Assembly (NCBI GenBank): GCA_022791835.1
Contig: JAAVZW010000010.1
Span: 1 to 57,709, forward strand
Source of the DNA: Clostridia bacterium
GTDB taxonomy: Bacteria > Bacillota > Clostridia > TANB77 > CAG-508
Direction of reading: 5' to 3'
DNA length: 57,709 nucleotides
A program made the position numbers and the translations under genes. The stretch's first letter is position 1; each line of letters begins with the position of its first letter. The notes below the pieces were generated by a model that saw only the letters and a program-made list of their open reading frames with translations, did no database searches and had not been told where the DNA came from. Shown here in pieces: positions 55,746 to 57,709 of this stretch.

Positions 55746-57569
55746 ATGAACAATAAAAATATTAGAAATATAGCAATAATTGCACACGTAGACCATGGAA
55801 AAACTACAATGGTTGATGAACTTTTAAAACAAAGTCATGTTTTTAGAGAAAATGAACAAGTTGCAGAAAGAGTAATGGATTCTAATGACTTAGAAAAAGA
55901 GAGAGGAATTACAATCCTTTCTAAAAATACATCTATTATGTATAATGATATTAAAATTAATATAGTAGATACACCAGGACATGCTGACTTTGGAGGAGAA
56001 GTAGAGAGAGTTTTAAAAACTGTAGATGGGGTTTTACTTTTAGTAGATGCTTTTGAAGGCACTATGCCTCAAACTAGAGAAGTTTTGAAAAAGTCTTTAG
56101 CACTTAATTTAAAACCAATTGTTGTAATAAATAAAATAGATAGACCAGGGTCAAATCCAGAAAAAGTTGTAGATGAAGTATTAGAACTATTTATAGAATT
56201 AGATGCAAATGATGAACAACTTGATTTCCCTGTTGTTTATGCTTCTGCGAAACAAGGAATTGCTAAACTAAAAATGAGTGAACCAGATGGAAATATGGAT
56301 TGCTTATTCAAAACAATAGTAGATACTATAAACCCACCTGAGTGTGATGAAGAAGGGCCTATGCAAATGCTAGTTTCTAATATAGATTATGATGACTATG
56401 TAGGAAGAATAGCTGTTGGTAGACTTGAGCGTGGCATCCTTAAAACAGGTATGCAAGTTGCAATTTGTAAAAAAGATGGAAAAACAGCAAATGGAAAGAT
56501 TGCAAAATTATACACACATGTTGGACTAGAAAAAAGAGAAGTAGAAGAAGCAAAAGCAGGAGATATTATAGAATTTGCAGGAATTAGTGATATCAATATA
56601 GGAGAAACAGTTTGTGATCCTGAGCATATTGAGAAAATAGATTTTGTTGATATAGACGAACCAACTGTAACAATGACATTTAGTGTTAATAATGGACCTT
56701 TTGCAGGTCGTGAAGGGGAGTTTGTAACTTCTAGACATATTAGAGATAGATTATTTAAAGAGCTTGAAAGAAATGTAAGCTTAAGAGTTACAGAAACAGC
56801 TACACCTGATAGCTTCGAAGTAGCAGGACGTGGAGAATTACATTTATCTGTACTTATTGAAACAATGAGAAGAGAAGGTTTTGAACTTTTAGTTTCTCGT
56901 CCAAAGGTTATCATTAAAGAAATCAACGGAGTTAAATGTGAACCTATTGAAAGATTAGTTGTAAATGTTCCTGATGAATTTGTTGGAAATGTTATAGAAA
57001 AACTTGGAAAAAGAAAAGCAGAAATGTCAAACATGGAACCAGCAGAAGATGGTCATACAAAGATTGAATTTAGAATTCCAGCAAGAGGACTTATAGGATA
57101 TCGTTCAGAATTTATGACAGATACAAAAGGAAATGGAACAATGAACCATATATTTGATAGTTATGAAGCCTTTAAGGGAGAAATTTCAGCTAGAAGTAGA
57201 GGAACAATAGTTGCTTTTGAAAACGGAAAAGCTGTAACATATGGATTGTACAATGCACAAGATAAAGGAGAATTATTCATAGGACCAGGTGTAGAAGTAT
57301 ATGAAGGAATGATAGTAGGATTAAACTCAAGAGGAGAAGACCTAAGTATAAATGTATGCAAAGAAAAGCACCTAACAAACACAAGAGCCTCAGGTTCAGA
57401 CGATGCACTAAGATTAGTACCACCACTACAAATGTCTCTTGAAAAAGCAATAGAGTTCATACAAGACGACGAACTAGTAGAAGTTACACCACAAAATATT
57501 CGTCTTAGAAAGAAAATACTTGATTCTAAGGAAAGAGAAAGAGCAAATAGAAGTAAGAATAATGGATAG
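55746..57569 (+). CDS. typA: ribosome-associated GTPase TypA/BipA
   Basis: Translational GTPase linked to ribosome assembly and stress, 607 residues, normal length. G1 [15 protein letters not shown], switch [10 protein letters not shown]3 [15 protein letters not shown]4 NKIDRPG. Then EF-Tu-like domain 2, EF-G-like domains ([38 protein letters not shown]) and the BipA-specific C-terminus. AAAGGGAGAAG precedes the ATG. No frameshift is present. Confidence 0.97.
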   Translation: MNNKNIRNIAIIAHVDHGKTTMVDELLKQSHVFRENEQVAERVMDSNDLEKERGITILSKNTSIMYNDIKINIVDTPGHADFGGEVERVLKTVDGVLLLVDAFEGTMPQTREVLKKSLALNLKPIVVINKIDRPGSNPEKVVDEVLELFIELDANDEQLDFPVVYASAKQGIAKLKMSEPDGNMDCLFKTIVDTINPPECDEEGPMQMLVSNIDYDDYVGRIAVGRLERGILKTGMQVAICKKDGKTANGKIAKLYTHVGLEKREVEEAKAGDIIEFAGISDINIGETVCDPEHIEKIDFVDIDEPTVTMTFSVNNGPFAGREGEFVTSRHIRDRLFKELERNVSLRVTETATPDSFEVAGRGELHLSVLIETMRREGFELLVSRPKVIIKEINGVKCEPIERLVVNVPDEFVGNVIEKLGKRKAEMSNMEPAEDGHTKIEFRIPARGLIGYRSEFMTDTKGNGTMNHIFDSYEAFKGEISARSRGTIVAFENGKAVTYGLYNAQDKGELFIGPGVEVYEGMIVGLNSRGEDLSINVCKEKHLTNTRASGSDDALRLVPPLQMSLEKAIEFIQDDELVEVTPQNIRLRKKILDSKERERANRSKNNG

Positions 57570-57639
57570 CTGTCAATAATTTTTGAAAATTTCCCTAAAA
57601 AATAACTTTATTTTATTAGCGAAAATTTCACCTATGTAC

Positions 57640-57682
57640 AATCTTGAGTAGTCCCGCTCGCCGCGGAGGCAGGCTCAAGATT
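57640..57682. other. GC-rich hairpin at the window end
   Basis: AATCTTGAG / CTCAAGATT arms around a GC-rich 25-base centre (CCCGCTCGCCGCGGAGGC), AT-rich on both sides. Possibly the edge of another repeat or a terminator. The window ends soon after, so it cannot be classed. Confidence 0.45.
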
Positions 57683-57709
57683 TAATATTTTTAGTTTTAA
57701 ATTAAAAAT

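Overview
The window is very AT-rich bacterial chromosome from a spore-forming, anaerobic member of the Bacillota (Clostridia grade, probably an uncultured gut lineage). Support comes from an alpha/beta-type small acid-soluble spore protein, SpoIVB, anaerobic ribonucleotide reductase NrdD/NrdG, Gram-positive PolC, and AGGAGG-type ribosome binding sites. Almost all genes lie on the + strand.

The main observation is a decoding anomaly. Seventeen otherwise normal genes are each interrupted by one to three +1 frameshifts, 21 in all, and every one has the same form: an extra C at a codon boundary directly before a glycine codon (NNN-C-GGA or NNN-C-GGT). Skipping the C restores the full-length conserved protein, including PolC (2 sites), GlyRS, MurC, SpoIVB (3), SecF, MltG, PlsC and a CpaF-type ATPase. 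In all genes with native codon use, every zero-frame CGG triplet I found is such a site, while about 40 out-of-frame CGGs (NNC-GGN or NCG-GNN) cause no shift. CGA, CGC and CGT are still used as ordinary codons. I infer that CGG is not a sense codon here and that CGGN is read as a four-base glycine codon, or triggers efficient +1 frameshifting, genome-wide. The only zero-frame CGGs read straight through (four) lie in three GC-richer, mutually similar orphan genes of about 220-230 codons (23.9, 44.7 and 46.6 kb), each with its own consensus TTGACA-N17-TATAAT promoter and terminator.

Layout: 0.2-3.0 kb, remnants of a nucleotidyltransferase/HEPN toxin-antitoxin locus, a 5'-truncated peroxiredoxin, def and a second peroxiredoxin remnant. 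3.0-4.8 kb, a small membrane protein, SASP and a HAD phosphatase. 4.9-16.7 kb, a Tad/type IV-like pilus operon (CpaB-like, two CpaE/ParA-like proteins, CpaF-like ATPase, fused TadB/TadC, then seven small membrane-anchored pilin-like proteins). 16.8-20.7 kb, spoIVB, a structured repeat, murC and a Crp/Fnr regulator on the - strand. 20.9-23.7 kb, nrdD-nrdG. 24-29.5 kb, small genes, an M23 peptidase, a prepilin, rpsF-ssb-rpsR, an XRE regulator and a RHH/RelE toxin-antitoxin pair. 29.7-34.8 kb, polC, a DUF1294 protein, a DnaA-box cluster and a rhodanese. 34.9-44.6 kb, an SH3-like membrane protein, mltG, aspS, greA, an HD protein, secD, secF and glyS. 45.5-50.1 kb, murB, rpsO and pnp. 50.6-57.6 kb, two glycosyltransferases, a P-loop/Asp23-like protein, cmk, plsC and typA.

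Two repeat families occur: a ~110-bp element (two near-full and two partial copies) and a ~340-380-bp double-hairpin element (two copies) whose long stem differs in sequence between copies but stays paired. No tRNA, rRNA, CRISPR array or transposase was found.
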